A stretch of 64,000 nucleotides of DNA from Ptychodera flava. Its lineage: Eukaryota > Hemichordata > Enteropneusta > Ptychoderidae. The notes beneath the pieces were generated by a model that searched no databases, was not told the DNA's origin, and was given only the letters and a program-made list of their open reading frames with translations. The stretch is from contig NC_091933.1 in the NCBI RefSeq assembly GCF_041260155.1, positions 6,662,501 through 6,726,500 of the forward strand, in the 5' to 3' direction. Positions 35,500 to 48,232 of the stretch are shown one piece after another. Both the position numbers and the translations under genes were made by a program. Every line of letters starts with the position of its first letter. The stretch's first letter is position 1.

Positions 35500-37480
35500 C
35501 ACATCACTCAATCTACCAGATTGCATATTGGCTGCATTGAAAGGTTTTCTCACAGCAGAACACTCGATGACAACAGAAGAGGAGTGCTTGTATTAGGGAC
35601 ATTGCATAACCTTACATAACATTGTGCTTTCATTCACAGGAAGATCGTCGTGGAAAGCACTAAGCAACGGCTGGAATGGTCTCTTGTCGCTGTTCCGGCA
35701 TAACATAGACCCTCGAGAACAGGTCTGTGCACTTGTTGGCTGCAATCCTTTTCTCGACGTTCACCATAGAGACGAAGTTTTTTCTTCAGATCTTCGTTTG
35801 TATTTGTTCACCCGGCAGTCTATTTATTTTACTCTTGTGACCGAAATATCTGAAATATGACAAGACGCCCACTGAAAATCCATCGAATGTGAGATTTATT
35901 TATGTCGTAAAGGAGAAACAATCAAAGTAGGTTCAAGTCTGTTGAAAAAACATAAACCGTGACAGACAGAGAATATGACTACCGTCTACGTGAAATCCAT
36001 TCAAAGTACTCTCTGCCTTTTGTGTGTGCCACTTTTGTTTTGTATAAAGCTGTTCAGGGTGAGGCGCTACAGTGAACACAGGCAGGGCTGCTTCCCAACT
36101 TTCTTTTTAACGTAGGCAGCAGGTAAGGATCAGCTGGGTAAAAGTATTACCTCTCATGCAAAACAAACAAACAAACTAACTGAGATTGTTGATCATGATC
36201 CCGGTAACCGTTATTGGTTATCTGATGTGGTGGATGATAGATTTATTAATTCTTAGTGAAAATATACGCCCGGAAAATAAAAAAAAATCGTGATCTGTAA
36301 ACTATTCTTTTTATCCATCTATCATAACGATGGTCCAGTGCGAGAGGGGCGTATCTCCTATGCTTTAACACAGGGGATACGGCCCAGGCTTTTGCACTGG
36401 GCCATCGAAAATATATCTGAATGTTCTCTATAAGATATGTTACAGCAGAATTGTGGCTTACCGCTCTGTTTTGTAGTCCCTAACTAGTGTGTTGTTTTGA
36501 TTAATAAACTTGAAAGTATAATATGTGAATTAATGGTGTCAGTGTTTTTAGCAGGATTCGCCGGACAAGTCTGAGAATTGTTTAAATTGCCATCCTGCCT
36601 CATAATTTCAAGATTTCTTCGGCACATTGTGAATGTTATTCCAAGCAAACTAAGTCGGGAAATGTTATCTTTGAATTGGATACGTTGATACCAGCATCTC
36701 GAGGATCACTTTTATGGTCTATGTACCAACTTCGATGTCTTACCAACATTTATGTAATTTTATCTTCTTCTTAGACACCGCTTTTCCGATCATGTTTTGA
36801 AACTTTTGTATTGAGATTTCTAAGGTCTATGTTTTGGGTGACATCAGTCAATTTTGTTCAAATCGTGGTAAGATTTGCATATTTGTGTTTTGGGACATTT
36901 TTCCCGTTTTGTCAAAAATGTTCTTCGCCGAAATCTCTTGTCCGATTACTGTAAAATTTGATATGAAGGTCCCTATCGATGATCTGTGATACTTTATTTG
37001 AGACAATTTTGCTGTTTTGGTAAAAAAATGCACATATCTTCTTCTTAAAATCCCCTTGTATGTTCCTAGGGATGGCGTGATTCAGATTTGTTGAAAATTA
37101 TGATAAAAACGTATACTTATATTTTGGGTCAAATGTTGCCTAGTTTAGTAAAACAAAACGTTGGTCTGGACAGTTGAGCTATAGTTCAACGTCAGTACTC
37201 AGGGAAAGTGCGCCGCCAACGATGTTCGCTGTCAGCAGTCGCTGTAGGCACTGACGTATGCAAATAATCATCGATTGGACTCTTTGCCATCCAAAAAGAT
37301 GATCTGCAGTGCATTCAGAAATTTGCTGCTGATTTTCAATATCTCCCATATTTATAAGTATTTCTGTCATTGACAAACCAGCCAAAACCTATTATCTTAT
37401 CACAGCGGAGCCAAATCGCTTGCTAGGTCGCTTGTTTAAACAAGACACTGATTACCCTCCACACCAGCATTCATAACAAT
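35500..37480. other. No firm gene
   Basis: A plus-strand open frame after an acceptor at 35640 (TTCATTCACAG) reads SSWKALSNGWNGLLSLFRHN, but has no partner. The rest is AT-rich, with the hairpin at 36328. Confidence 0.4.
36328..36407. repeat. 80-bp imperfect hairpin
   Basis: CGATGGTCCAGTGC and GGGGCGTATC pair with GATACGGCCC and GCACTGGGCCATCG around a short loop. No gene overlaps it. Confidence 0.6.
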
Positions 37481-37889
37481 CTAAAATGAACACGATTGGA
37501 ACTAATTTGGGAGAAATGGATCTTTATATTTTTCAAATTTCTCAGAAGTGTTGGGTGCCATATAGCCGAATGCTGCAATATTGCAAATTACTCAAAACAA
37601 AACTACAGTGAATTTCACCATCTATCCCTTCTAATATAACTCTTGAATAAAATATAGCACAAATTTGCCGCATACTTGCACGCGCCGACGAATACGACGC
37701 GAACAGAAGAGAACTTGAAGTAGACGACATGTATCCTGAATCCAATTGGCGCGCAAGGGCTCATGGGAAGAGCGTGCGTGACGTCATTGGCCATACAGAC
37801 AGTTGTGAGTAACATGGCCACTAACTCCGTGAAGCCGGCGGAGTGTTGTCAATACGCGTGAACAGTTCAGCGCGTTAGTAAGACGACTG

Positions 37890-38089
37890 TGGAGAGTTTG
37901 GAAAGCGATATTTCTGACATCGAATATTACTTTTCCCCATCGTCGTACACCACGCCCTCTTCGGCGAGTCTTATCACCCAACGCCGATTTTTGCGTAGGT
38001 CAGCGGAGCGGAATTTATTGCTCTGGCCTGCGAGAATGACTTTTCCCCGACTGAAATTAAACCATACCAATTTGAACCAAGATATGTGA
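37890..38089 (+). pseudogene. Transposon-borne reading frame, broken, ending PYQFEP
   Basis: A frame rich in Ser, Asp and Glu (ESDISDIEYYFSPSS) shifts near 37990 into ENDFSPTEIKPYQFEPRYV, then is cut by the Harbinger-like insertion at 38090. A PYxFEP-type motif after an acidic leader is common in multicopy invertebrate proteins that carry a P2X7-like zinc-binding domain. That link is only a recollection of pattern. The zinc-binding part is not visible here. Confidence 0.35.
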
Positions 38090-38347
38090 GGGAGCCGTCA
38101 TTATTTATGGCCTGTGGGGGGGGGTCGGAGGAATCTGAGGGGGGGGTCACTCAAAAAATCGAAAGCTACAAGGGGGGGTTGCTCAAAAGTGGAGAACAAG
38201 AAAGGGGGGGGCTACTCAATTTTGTTGACATGTATTGAAGCATTTAGTGGAGTTACGAATTAATACAACAATAATAGTAAAGATATGTATATTCATACCT
38301 GGTATTTGTGCGCACACACACACACACACACATAATATATATATATA

Positions 38348-38404
<57 letters not shown>

Positions 38405-39359
38405 CATAATACAGGTGGTTTCAAGTAGAAACTAAAATCTCATTACACTATGTGTTTCACGTTATTGTGATCTTCAGACGAGAATGATCAGCTATTCGAC
38501 GTGGCAAGCCTTATGTTAGAGGCTAGTACTGAGTACATTTTTCAGTATTTCCTGATTAAAGATTGATATACTTGCCTGATCATTAATGACAAATGTCTGC
38601 TTTCTATATTCTACATTGTATAGGTTACCGATAAGGGAAAATGTGTAAAGCAAGCTTATTCTGATGCTATAAAGTTTAAAACCAGTTGAATACCTTGACA
38701 ACAAACCCATCTTTTATTGCAGGAAAAATAATAAATAATAAATGTGAATAAATGTATGTCTGTCGCTATTTTTCGGTTTCAAAAAATGTAGTTGAAATCA
38801 GTGAACTGAAATATAAGTTTTGGAATACTATCTCAGATTTTATTTCCTTTGAGTTTTTTATACGAAAAAAATACTCTCCAAGTGCCACCAAATAACACCA
38901 TTTTAACCTCTATTTTTCAAAAGCTCCAATGGCAGGAGGGTGGACACCCCCCTCCTGACCTCCCCCCGCGACCGCTTATGCGGTCTCTTGTGGTGCTTTC
39001 GCACCACATCTTCCCCCTCTTGAAAAAAAATCCTACAGAAAAACTGCATGTCACCAGAGCACTGGATACAGACCTGTACATCAGCCCCTACCACAGCAAT
39101 TGGAACTTCCTTCCAACAAAGACATATTCCACAGGGTTTAATCAGGGTTTGTACAGGGCCTGTCGCAGCAGCAATCCATTTTACTGTATAGATATTTAAC
39201 TTTCCCAATTTTTTTTTGGGGGGGTCACTCAAATTTTCTGTAGCAAAGATGGGGGGTTACTCAAACACGTCATGGTTGGCAGGGGTGTTACTCGAAATTT
39301 TGGAGTTTCGAAAGCAATTCCTCCGACCCCCCCCCAGGCCGTAAATAATGACGGCTCCC
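38090..39359. mobile_element. PIF/Harbinger-like non-autonomous element with G-tracts
   Basis: The inverted ends are GGGAGCCGTCATTATTTA and TAAATAATGACGGCTCCC, continued by GGCCTG and long G or C runs. The flanks are TGA and TAA, consistent with a 3-bp TNA target duplication that has one change. Both arms repeat a G-run then GTCACTCAAA pattern several times. It is nested inside the 4.3-kb transposon. No transposase is visible. Confidence 0.7.
38314..38400. repeat. CA then AT microsatellite
   Basis: A short CA run passes into a long AT array. It lies inside the nested Harbinger-like element. Confidence 0.9.
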
Positions 39360-40139
39360 TAATAAAGGGAGAGCAACTCCACACATCGTTCATATCTTGG
39401 TTGTTTGCGTTTTGTGTGTGATAGTGATACTGTAAGTGTAAATTATGATTGGCTGTTTTATGTAAAGAGTTGATCAGTTATAGCTAGACATACCCGTAAT
39501 CTACCTGTCTTGAATCACAGTCCGTAGAGGGACTGTTCTTGTACAGACCCCATTGTACTGAAGTGGAGAGACTATGTGATACGTACTGCGATCATTTCGA
39601 AAACATAGTTTTCTTCCATCAATCGCTTAAAATTCATTTTGGTTTGTGAATCGTATGGAATTATTGACTGATTGTATCTGGTGACATGTTGTTTCACTGA
39701 AGTCTGTTTTCCATGTGGGGAAGCTATAGTGTCTACGGTTTGGTCTGATTGTGTTTGTGTATACTCAATTGGAGTTCGAGCTATTGTTGTTTTTGTGAAG
39801 TTTGCCATTTATAAGTGTATCGCTTATATTTCTATTTCTTTCATATGCAGTTATTGGTTGCCTTTGAAATAGATTTTAAGCGTTTCATCTCCTTTAAGTT
39901 CATTCCACTTTTTTATCAGGGCTCAGTTTGATTCTTTCAGTTCTGATTTTGTCGTGAAAACTAGAATATAGTCCATTGCATTGTACTTTGTTCTCGTTAA
40001 AGTTTTTCAAGTTCCTTCTTGTTTTATGTCCTGTTTCTCCAACGATGTGTTCTATTCCACCTTTTTTGTATCGTCGTTTCTGTAGTTTTTACTTGTGTGA
40101 CTTTCTCTGTAAAATCGGCTTCGTTGTTGCATCATTGCT

Positions 40140-41230
40140 GTAATGTATCGTAACGTTTCGACTTTAACAAAACATTGAGTCGCACTAAGGAAGTCGAGCT
40201 TGGCCAAATCTGTAAGGTTGCGAACTCTCGATATATCGGATCATATTTATCCGCACGATATGACAAATCTATAGTATAGTCACGTTTTCGAAGTTGGGGT
40301 CGAACTGAGGAAGTCGGGCTTGGTTGGATCTGAAAGGTGATGAAATCTCCGATACATTTCGGACATTTACCCACGATTTGACAAGTCTAGTATGTCGGAC
40401 TAAGTCGGGCTTGGCTAGATCTATAAGGTGGTGAAATTTCCGATATATATATATATCAGATATTTACTCGCGATTTTAAAAACTTCTATTTTTGTAAAGA
40501 AATGAATTTCGTGCAAGACCAGCCCTAACTCCCGATGATGTCCGATCAGTCCTCTCGACGAAGTCCATAGTCACGGATTTCGTGCCAATGTTTAAAGAAA
40601 AATGTATTAAATGCAAAAAATGCATTTCGTGCACGAATAAATTTGTAATAATGTAAATCATGAAGATTTCTTGACTACTGTCCATTGACGCTATTTTTCA
40701 ATCTAAGAGTGGGACAGAGGAAGTCGGGTGGTCAGATCTGCTAGGTAGTGAAATCACCGATATACATCGGATACTTACCCACGATGACAAGTTTAGCATC
40801 GCCGATATTTGTCAGGTAAATGTCGGCGATTTCGCAGACCGACTTGCCGAGACACAATGGCAGTTAATCTAGTATCGTCTAGTATCGATATTAAAGCCCT
40901 TAATTGCCGATATTTATTTGGTATATATCGACGATTTCTCATACCCAGCCTGCCGAGACACAATAGGCATTAAGTAATTCTAGTATCGTATAGTATCGAT
41001 ATTACAGTCCCAAAATAGCCGATATCATTTCTGGTATATATCGGCGATTTCGCAGACCCGGGCTGTCGAGATAAGAGTCGCTTTGTGTAGTATCGTCTTA
41101 TCGATATTAGAGTCCCGAAGTCGCCAATATTTATCTTAATACCGGCGATCTGAGTCCGACTCAGGAGCGTGTCGAGATAAGAACCACATTGTGAAGTATC
41201 GTCTAGACTAGTATCGATATAAGAGTCCCG
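40140..41230. repeat. Satellite-like array with ATCGATAT/CCGATATATCGG motifs
   Basis: Two blocks of diverged repeats of about 120 bp occur. The first has GAAGTCGGGCTTGG, GATCT and CCGATATATAT. The second has GCCGATAT, ATCGGCGATTTCGCAGACC, GTCGAGA and AGTATCGTCTAGTATCGATA. Dyads around CGATAT recur in each unit. The array replaces the expected coding centre of the 4.3-kb transposon. Confidence 0.65.
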
Positions 41231-41249
41231 AAATCCCTTGTAAAACAGT

Positions 41250-41440
41250 CATCTTTGAGATGTGCAGAACATAACTTTGCATCTTTGACAGTTTTTAAAA
41301 TTTTATTAACTCGCCCGACTTCCTTTAGCCACTGTCTACGAAAAAGCTGTTCTGTGGGGAAAAGGTACAAACTAACACCGTTTTTGTTCTTCCTCGAGTC
41401 ATTTTGCACCCAACTGCACAACAGTAAATCATTTTCCATG
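41250..41440 (-). pseudogene. THAP zinc-finger domain remnant of the transposon
   Basis: The minus strand encodes GVSLYLFPTEQLFRRQWLKE followed by a Lys/Cys-Ser-x-His segment and DDCF, the pattern of THAP DNA-binding fingers. The N-terminal CCAVGC half of the finger is present but in another frame, so one base has been lost near 41400. THAP domains are found in several transposase families. Here the catalytic part is missing, and the frame runs into the satellite region. Confidence 0.7.
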
Positions 41441-42209
41441 CTAACGATCATTCGATTAAAAAGTTGTAACGTGCAGAGATCATTACTTGAAAAAACTCTG
41501 CACCACTACAGTCATAGACTCCAATGCTATAGTAGCACACACGTGCGTGTATCGCCTCCCATGAGCCCTTTCGCGCCAATTAGATTCCGGATAAATGTTG
41601 TCTATTTCAAGTTCTCTTCTCGTCGCGCCGTAGTCGTCGGCGCGTGCAAGTATGCGGAAAATTCGAGCTTTATTTTATTCAGGGGTTATTTTAGAAGGGA
41701 TAAATGGTGAAATTCACTGGAGTTTCGTTTCCCTTTAAAGAGAAAATCAGATGAGCTTACTTTTGCATATTAAACCGACATGATCCAATTATCCCAAAAT
41801 AATTCCGATCGTGTTAATGGCTTCTTAATGTAAGTGTTATAAATTTGTACACGAAAATAATCTATGGCCATTTTCAATAACTTTCCTCTTGTCTCGGGCT
41901 ATGTTTAGCATCGATTACATGCTGCGACCTTTGGTGGCGGTGCCAACGACCTCATACCAATGTGGCCTTAAAATTTTGGCGTACACTCCCTTGAAGTCCC
42001 CTAATGTTTGAAGAACGCAGATGGCAGAAGACAGTTCAGTATCAAAGGGACCAGGAAAACGAAAGAGGACGAGTTATCTGTTGACAAAGAAATAGCTGAG
42101 GCAATACAGGGAGGGGTATAAGAAAGGGAGGAATATGAGGGGGTACAAGAAGTTGGTAGGAACGTGAACTGGTTAGCACGTGCAAGGTAAAATTGGGGTT
42201 CATTGAACT

Positions 42210-42390
42210 TTGGATGGAAACAAACGGACAGACACCAAGGCTTTGTCTTCTTGTAAAGAATGTTGATGAAGCGTTGACAATAACAGGCAGAGCCGACTTA
42301 CAACAAACGCTGAAAAGAAAAGAAAAGAAGACAAGAAAAACTTTGCGTGCATTCATGTTCATTAGTCTGACTGACCGTCAGTGTCTATAG
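42210..42390 (+). CDS. Small unassigned ORF, basic
   Basis: ATG opens METNGQTPRLCLLVKNVDEA followed by a Lys/Arg-rich stretch, 59 codons in total. Composition is protein-like, but no domain or splice context supports it. It lies 400 bases after the 4.3-kb transposon. Confidence 0.22.
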
Positions 42391-43269
42391 TGTTTTGCGG
42401 TACAGCAATGAGGTCATACCAAGAAGGCAAGGATATATTCTGCTCGATTGCCACCATCGAGCAAACTTTTTGAAATTTGCTCAAGTTGACCTCCCCATCG
42501 TATTGCTCAAGTTGCAATCCCAGATTTATGCGTTAGGTTTTGTTGACATCATTACGATCAATATGAGGCTATTTTTATGCGATTTGACCAAAATACTGGT
42601 AGTATCACAAAATAAAGTGACAGTGTGTAACTGCTAGTTTCGTTCAACATCTCCCTTTAAATGGTACTGAATGAGCGGAGATGGGGAAAACCCTTGCTTG
42701 GCAGTAGAGTGTGAACAATTATCAAATACTGAAAGGACGCTACGTCGAATTGAGGTTACTTTCGACAGGACTTTGGCGAGGTCTAATTACCGACCTGTAT
42801 ACACAATTATGTAGAGGCAACAGTCTAGTTTCCGACCTGTATACATAATTTATCAGAACATCGGTATGTTGTGTGAGTTGGTAATATGAAGTGTTCTGCT
42901 CAGGCTAGTATGTGACTGCATATTACGTCGCAAATAAATTCCACTTTCTCGTTTGGAGGGAGGGGTCAGTGTGCTTGCTCATAGTTCGCTGATGAACCGA
43001 GCAAGTGAGGAATGCCAGAGTCGCCTTCGGAAGCAAACCCTCCACCATTCTTCAAAGTTGACAAATTTTGCAAGTCATTTATATACTTAAGGGTGCAGTC
43101 TGCGGTATGACCAATCGACCACAACAATATCCAATATTGCATGGGCGGGGCGTTTCCCTACAACATTCTTGTCCCTTGTACCATAGGTAGACCATGGTAA
43201 GAAAATCGTGAGCGTAGAGAGCTTTCCTTACATGAGGACATCAATCATTTCTCTTTTGTTTGTTTTTTA

Positions 43270-43491
43270 GAACCCCGGACAATCCCAACGTAGCATCAGC
43301 CAATCAGAACACACATCTTTATTTGTTTTACACCCATGCGCGCAAGAAAGTGAAAGGTACCATGCACCCAGCGATACCACAGCACGATGAAGCAGGGTGG
43401 GACACTGGGAGCAAACAAATATTAGCATCGGTGAATGGGGTGGCAAGGGTGAATAAAAAGGAGCTTACACTACGGTTGCGAAAGCATAGTT
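43270..43491 (+). CDS. Candidate terminal exon, unassigned
   Basis: A very strong acceptor (TTGTTTGTTTTTTAG) precedes 73 open codons, entering in phase 2, with PDNPNVASANQNTHLYLFY and a basic end before TAA. A GTAAGT donor at 43550 lies just beyond, in another frame. No upstream partner or domain is recognised. Confidence 0.28.
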
Positions 43492-44480
43492 AACATTCTC
43501 AAAGAACTGACAGCGCCAAATTTTGGTGGGTCTAAAAGCCTTGGGCATAAGGTAAGTAGAATATCAACAGTCGCTTGGGAAAAGCATCATCATACTGGTG
43601 ACGATTCGTTCGAGAAAACATTGAGACAAATATGTTAAAGTAAAATTGAAACTACCCTTTAAAGACAAATAGGTTTTTTAAACTTTTTTTTCTGTAACCA
43701 AAGTGTTTTGTCGCCAACACTGTAGGCAGGTCTCGTAGTCGATTGTACAGTCCACATATAACCATTTGTTTCGTTTGCTGGCGTTGTACTTAGACAAGCG
43801 TGGACCTCCGAAAATACGAAATAGAACATTAACAAAATGACTTATTTAATTTTCTTCGCTATTTTATGAGCAAGTTTGCATCACGGAAAACATTGCAATA
43901 ATATCATCATTGAAGTATTTTGATTGTAAAATCCTCCATAACTACTATATGCATATTTATGCAAGTTGCATCGCATGTTGTGATTGACAAATCAAAACAC
44001 AAGCCTAAAGGACAGAGTCTATCTCTCGCCATGATGTGATACTCGAAACATTTGCACAGGCCGCTTAGTAGAAAGCAAGACATGCATCGATTTTAGAACT
44101 TTTGCCGGCGTCAAAAACGCAGCCTATTGATCACTATCCTAAGTATTGATGTGTTACGGGCCCAACACCTACGAAAGAAAACCAATCAATTTTGAAACAT
44201 ACTTTGGTCTGAACATGCGTTGTGTCCACTGCACCTTCAACTAAGAACTTTGCTTTGGCGTGAAAGATAATTGCTGTCTGGGTCACGCACTTTACTTTCA
44301 CTCAGAGACAGTGGCGTTTCATTCATGAATCAAATTTGACCAGACAAGAGCGCAATCGCGCCGTATGGAAGCTTGTACTTCGGTGACTGACAAGAATCGC
44401 TTTGTTAATAGAGAGAGTTCTGTGAATTCATTCATCGGTTACTCAAAAAGAGGCGAATATTTCCCCCTATGCATGTTGCA

Positions 44481-44488
44481 TATTTATA
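44481..44488 (+). promoter_or_regulatory. Possible TATA-like box of the EGF-Ly6 gene
   Basis: TATTTATA lies about 150 bases before the start codon, with an initiator-like TATCAGAC about 30 bases further on. The spacing is right for a core promoter. AT-rich DNA makes chance matches common, and an untranslated first exon would fit between this site and exon 1. Confidence 0.3.
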
Positions 44489-44631
44489 CAGCGAAGTGAA
44501 TGTGGTGTTCGGTATCAGACAGTTGCCGTCTAATTATTTTTTTAAACTACAGCTTTAACAGTGTATGTTAGTAGAAGAATATTAAGATGCAAAGGTACTT
44601 TTATATCTTTCAGAAACACAGGAACATCATC

Positions 44632-44680
44632 ATGTTGAGATACTTAGTTCTGCTACTGGCAGCGATTGCTGTCATCAGCG
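44632..44680 (+). CDS. EGF-Ly6 gene, exon 1 (signal peptide)
   Basis: The ATG opens a leucine/alanine-rich signal peptide and the exon ends in phase 1 at a GTAAGTG donor. A good acceptor (a pyrimidine run then CAG ending at about 44613) lies just upstream of the ATG, so an untranslated 5' exon probably precedes it. Confidence 0.85.
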
Positions 44681-47600
44681 GTAAGTGTTTTCGTTGGTGT
44701 TAGAAGTTCTTGCTGGAATGTTGTTGTGCACTATATTACATTGTCTATAGGGTAGCATTAAAGTCAGTGAGAAATGTGTGTTACTCATTTCCCATTGGTA
44801 TCCGACTGTCTTACACAGCCCAGACTATGGAACCCATGCGTACAGAAGACCATGATATGAAAGATGATGAAGGTGAACACATGGAGCCTGAACCCGAGGG
44901 TGAACATGAACCTGAACCTGAGGGTGAACATGAACCTGAACCTGAGGGCGACCATGACATGATGATGTGCCACATGGATTCTGACTGTGGAATGGGCAGG
45001 TGTCATGATGGAATGTGTCGTTGCCCACCCAACTACTACGGGGCACACTGTGAAACCCGTAAGTTGGCTTCGAAATCCAGAGTCCCACGCTTCTTCGATC
45101 AGAACTTCAAACCCCCGTCACTCTGATTTGTTTATAAATTGCTTTCTCCAGTCTGTCTGCGCGTCTATTCAATCTCTGTCTCTGTGTCTCTGTCTGTCTG
45201 TCTGTCTGTCTGTTTCTCTCTCTAATACAATGTAATAAATCTAACAAAGATTAATAGATGTTAGAAAGAAGACACGAGGACACTACTTCAGTCACGTGTT
45301 TCATCGCAAATTAGAGTATTTAACTTCAACTGTGGGACATGATCCAAAACTGAGAAGTCCACCATGCACTTCCCTATATAGCCAGACGACAGACACTTTG
45401 ATTAGTTTCGACGCAGATCAGAACGTTGTTTTCAGATGAGTTTTTATCCGTTACAAATTAGAATGCATTTGTCATTGACGGCATGTCATTCACCGCTGGC
45501 TACCATGGCGGGTCTGAAAGGAAGCAAAGAATTTTACCAAGCCGCAGATAAAACCTTTGTCTTCTTTTCTAAGGGAGTAGACAAACAAAGTATTACACAA
45601 GCAAATTTTCCGAAGACAATTATTGAAACAAAATGCGAAGCATCTGCTGAAAAACAGTCCCCCTTTCTGAATACTTTCAAAAATAAAGTTTGAACGAAAT
45701 TTTATTGCCACATATTTTTTAACAAATGAGAAATGTATTCAGCAGAAGATGCTATAGATTGGATGAGAAGAGAGGGTTTAAGTGCTATTTAAACTTATTC
45801 GTCGCCATGGCGAACTATTCAACCTGTGTACTAACGCCATGTTTGACTTGCGAGAAAAGTGTTTGCTAAAGGTGTTATTCGGAAGGTAAAAATTGACCGA
45901 ACAGTTTTTCATCGATTTTCGCTTTTAGGCTCTAATTGCTTTACTGTTGATTCTAGACAGAACATGACATCACTGTCAACTTGGCCTATACAACATCCAA
46001 TGAACACATAGCATTGCGAGTTAGCCATCACTCTTCATTAACCATGTGTGCAAATTTAAAGAGGAACCTGAGTGTGTGTACGTTGGCCGATGGAGCTGAT
46101 AAAACCGAAGTTTGCCTCTTCCAACGTTCAAATGAACCGTCAGAACGTTATCATGTTTCTTAAAAGCTGTTGCGGTGCTGGAAGGCCGAGACGTAATTGA
46201 CGTAACAAGGAGAGCATTCAATTTGCACTCACAGCTTTACTGTCTGTTTACATGCATTCTGTTTGACAGAGAGTGCATGTACGGATAGCGGTCAACGTCG
46301 CCGCCAAAGTCAAACGTTCTAATAGTCTATGAGGGATGAACATGTAGCTTCGGGAGGGAAAAGCAAAACGCATCATAATTTGCTGAAAGATGATAAAGTG
46401 TCATTCACTTTTGTCTTAATCTAAGACATTTTTCTTTGATCGGCCATTTCACTAACCATCTTATTCTGAGATGAAAATACACAAATACACTTCAAATAGT
46501 TGTTGTTGACATGTCAGCCACAGCGTTCTGAGAGCACTTTTAATGAAAGCAAACAATTAGCTTTCATCACCGTGATTTCATGATCACGTTTTCCCAGAGA
46601 AGCAAAATGCGCACACAAAACGTTTCTGTACTTGCATTTACCTGTACTTAAAGTAAATATACGCTTACAAAGACTTGCATAACAGGTCTGTAAAAAATAT
46701 ATTGATTCGGATACAAAGAGCGATGTTCTTAAAGTCTTTGTGCTAAATTCGCCAGGTTTCACCAAAACGAGGCAGGCTCTCGTCCATGTAACTGGCTTGA
46801 ATTCAATCGCTCCAGGCTCCCTTAGGAAAAGAATAACTGTAATTTTGTAAAGTTTACATTTGAATGTTGCGAGATTTGAACGAGAATTGGTAAGGGTTTT
46901 GTTGATGTCGTTGATGTTGTTGTTGTTGATGTCGTTGATGTTGTCAACGAAAGACGACGGAAACAGGGGCCATCGGTAGTGAAGGCGGCATCAGAAGATC
47001 CTCAGACTGTATACAAAAGATTCTCAGACTGTATACAAAATAAAACTCCCTATTCAGCCAAGGATAATCATTCCAAACATAAGCTATATTCTACTGTGCC
47101 CGAATAGTGAAAATCTAATAAACCCATGATTGAGCTGTTTCCGAGGTTCAGCACTCCAGAACATACAGAAGTTGTCCAAATCTTACCACATCACGCGGGA
47201 AGACAGTTCACAGAGTGAAGGAAAGAAAACGGGATGCAACTGTTTTAATTTTAAACCATAAATTAATGACTTTCTCCGACAGAGTTACAACAGAATAGCA
47301 ACTCGTTTTAATTTGACCTGATTTCACTGCGGTTTTGTCTATACGCTCGTATGGCATCCATCGATTTCTTCTCTTTTATTCCTTCCAACTTATGTGACTT
47401 TGCTCTATTTCTCAAAATCAAACTCCTGAATAACTTCTTCGTAAATTTATAGTTATTTAATCAGAACGATATATATCCTTACAAGTGTTCCGAGAAACAA
47501 AATTTGTAAGAAATATATTTCCCTTTATCTGAAGAAGCCGGTTACTTGAATATTATATTTGGTCATACTTAAATGTAATTTTCAATCATGATTATGAGTC

Positions 47601-47879
47601 ATTTGCAAATTATCATTTACTCTTTTTGTTTGCGTTGAAGACAAATACTGCAATGTATCAATGTATTGGAAATAGAGAAGTATCCTTTCTCCAAGTCGAT
47701 AAACACTAATCATAAATCCTTTTGTGTCGACATCAGATAAGCCTTTGAAGTGTTATACCTGTGATGGATATGTCAGCGAGTATAGTTCATGTGCCTCTGG
47801 CATGGGAATGAATCATGATACAGATGTTCAAGTTTGTATGCCCAACCAAACCTATTGCATGGTGAGTACAATTCAGATA

Positions 47880-47938
<59 letters not shown>

Positions 47939-48146
47939 CAACATAAATTACTTCAAGTAGAAAGCAATACTATATATGTTACTTAAGGTCCATGCATCCC
48001 GCCCGCAATCTTCAGACAGATGTGTAAGGGTATTTAGCTCTACACTCTCATTTATATGGTTTGGACGTACCATTCTATTTCTCTGTGGTGTTAAAATTTG
48101 ATAAATAATATTTAGTCTGGTGGCCTAATTGACCTATATATATATA

Positions 48147-48232
<86 letters not shown>

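Larger units (their letters stand above)
37489..41815. mobile_element. 4.3-kb DNA transposon, long TIRs, 4-bp TSD, superfamily unassigned
   Basis: The outer ends match the MITE family: AACACGATTGG at 37489 and CCGATCGTGTT ending at 41815. AATG is duplicated at 37485-37488 and 41816-41819. A second inverted pair (37606-37768 against 41557-41719, about 160 bases) extends the termini. Inside are a plus-strand reading frame ending PYQFEPRYV (about 37890-38086), a Harbinger-like element inserted at 38090, a 120-bp satellite (40140-41230) and a THAP-domain remnant on the minus strand (41250-41440). No intact transposase is visible. Four-bp duplications without a fixed target do not fit Kolobok (TTAA) or P elements (about 8 bp). 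Confidence 0.8.

Noticed and set aside
37489..41815. Assignment of the 4.3-kb element to Kolobok or P
   Set aside because: Kolobok targets TTAA and P elements duplicate about 8 bp. All four copies here show non-TTAA 4-bp duplications only.
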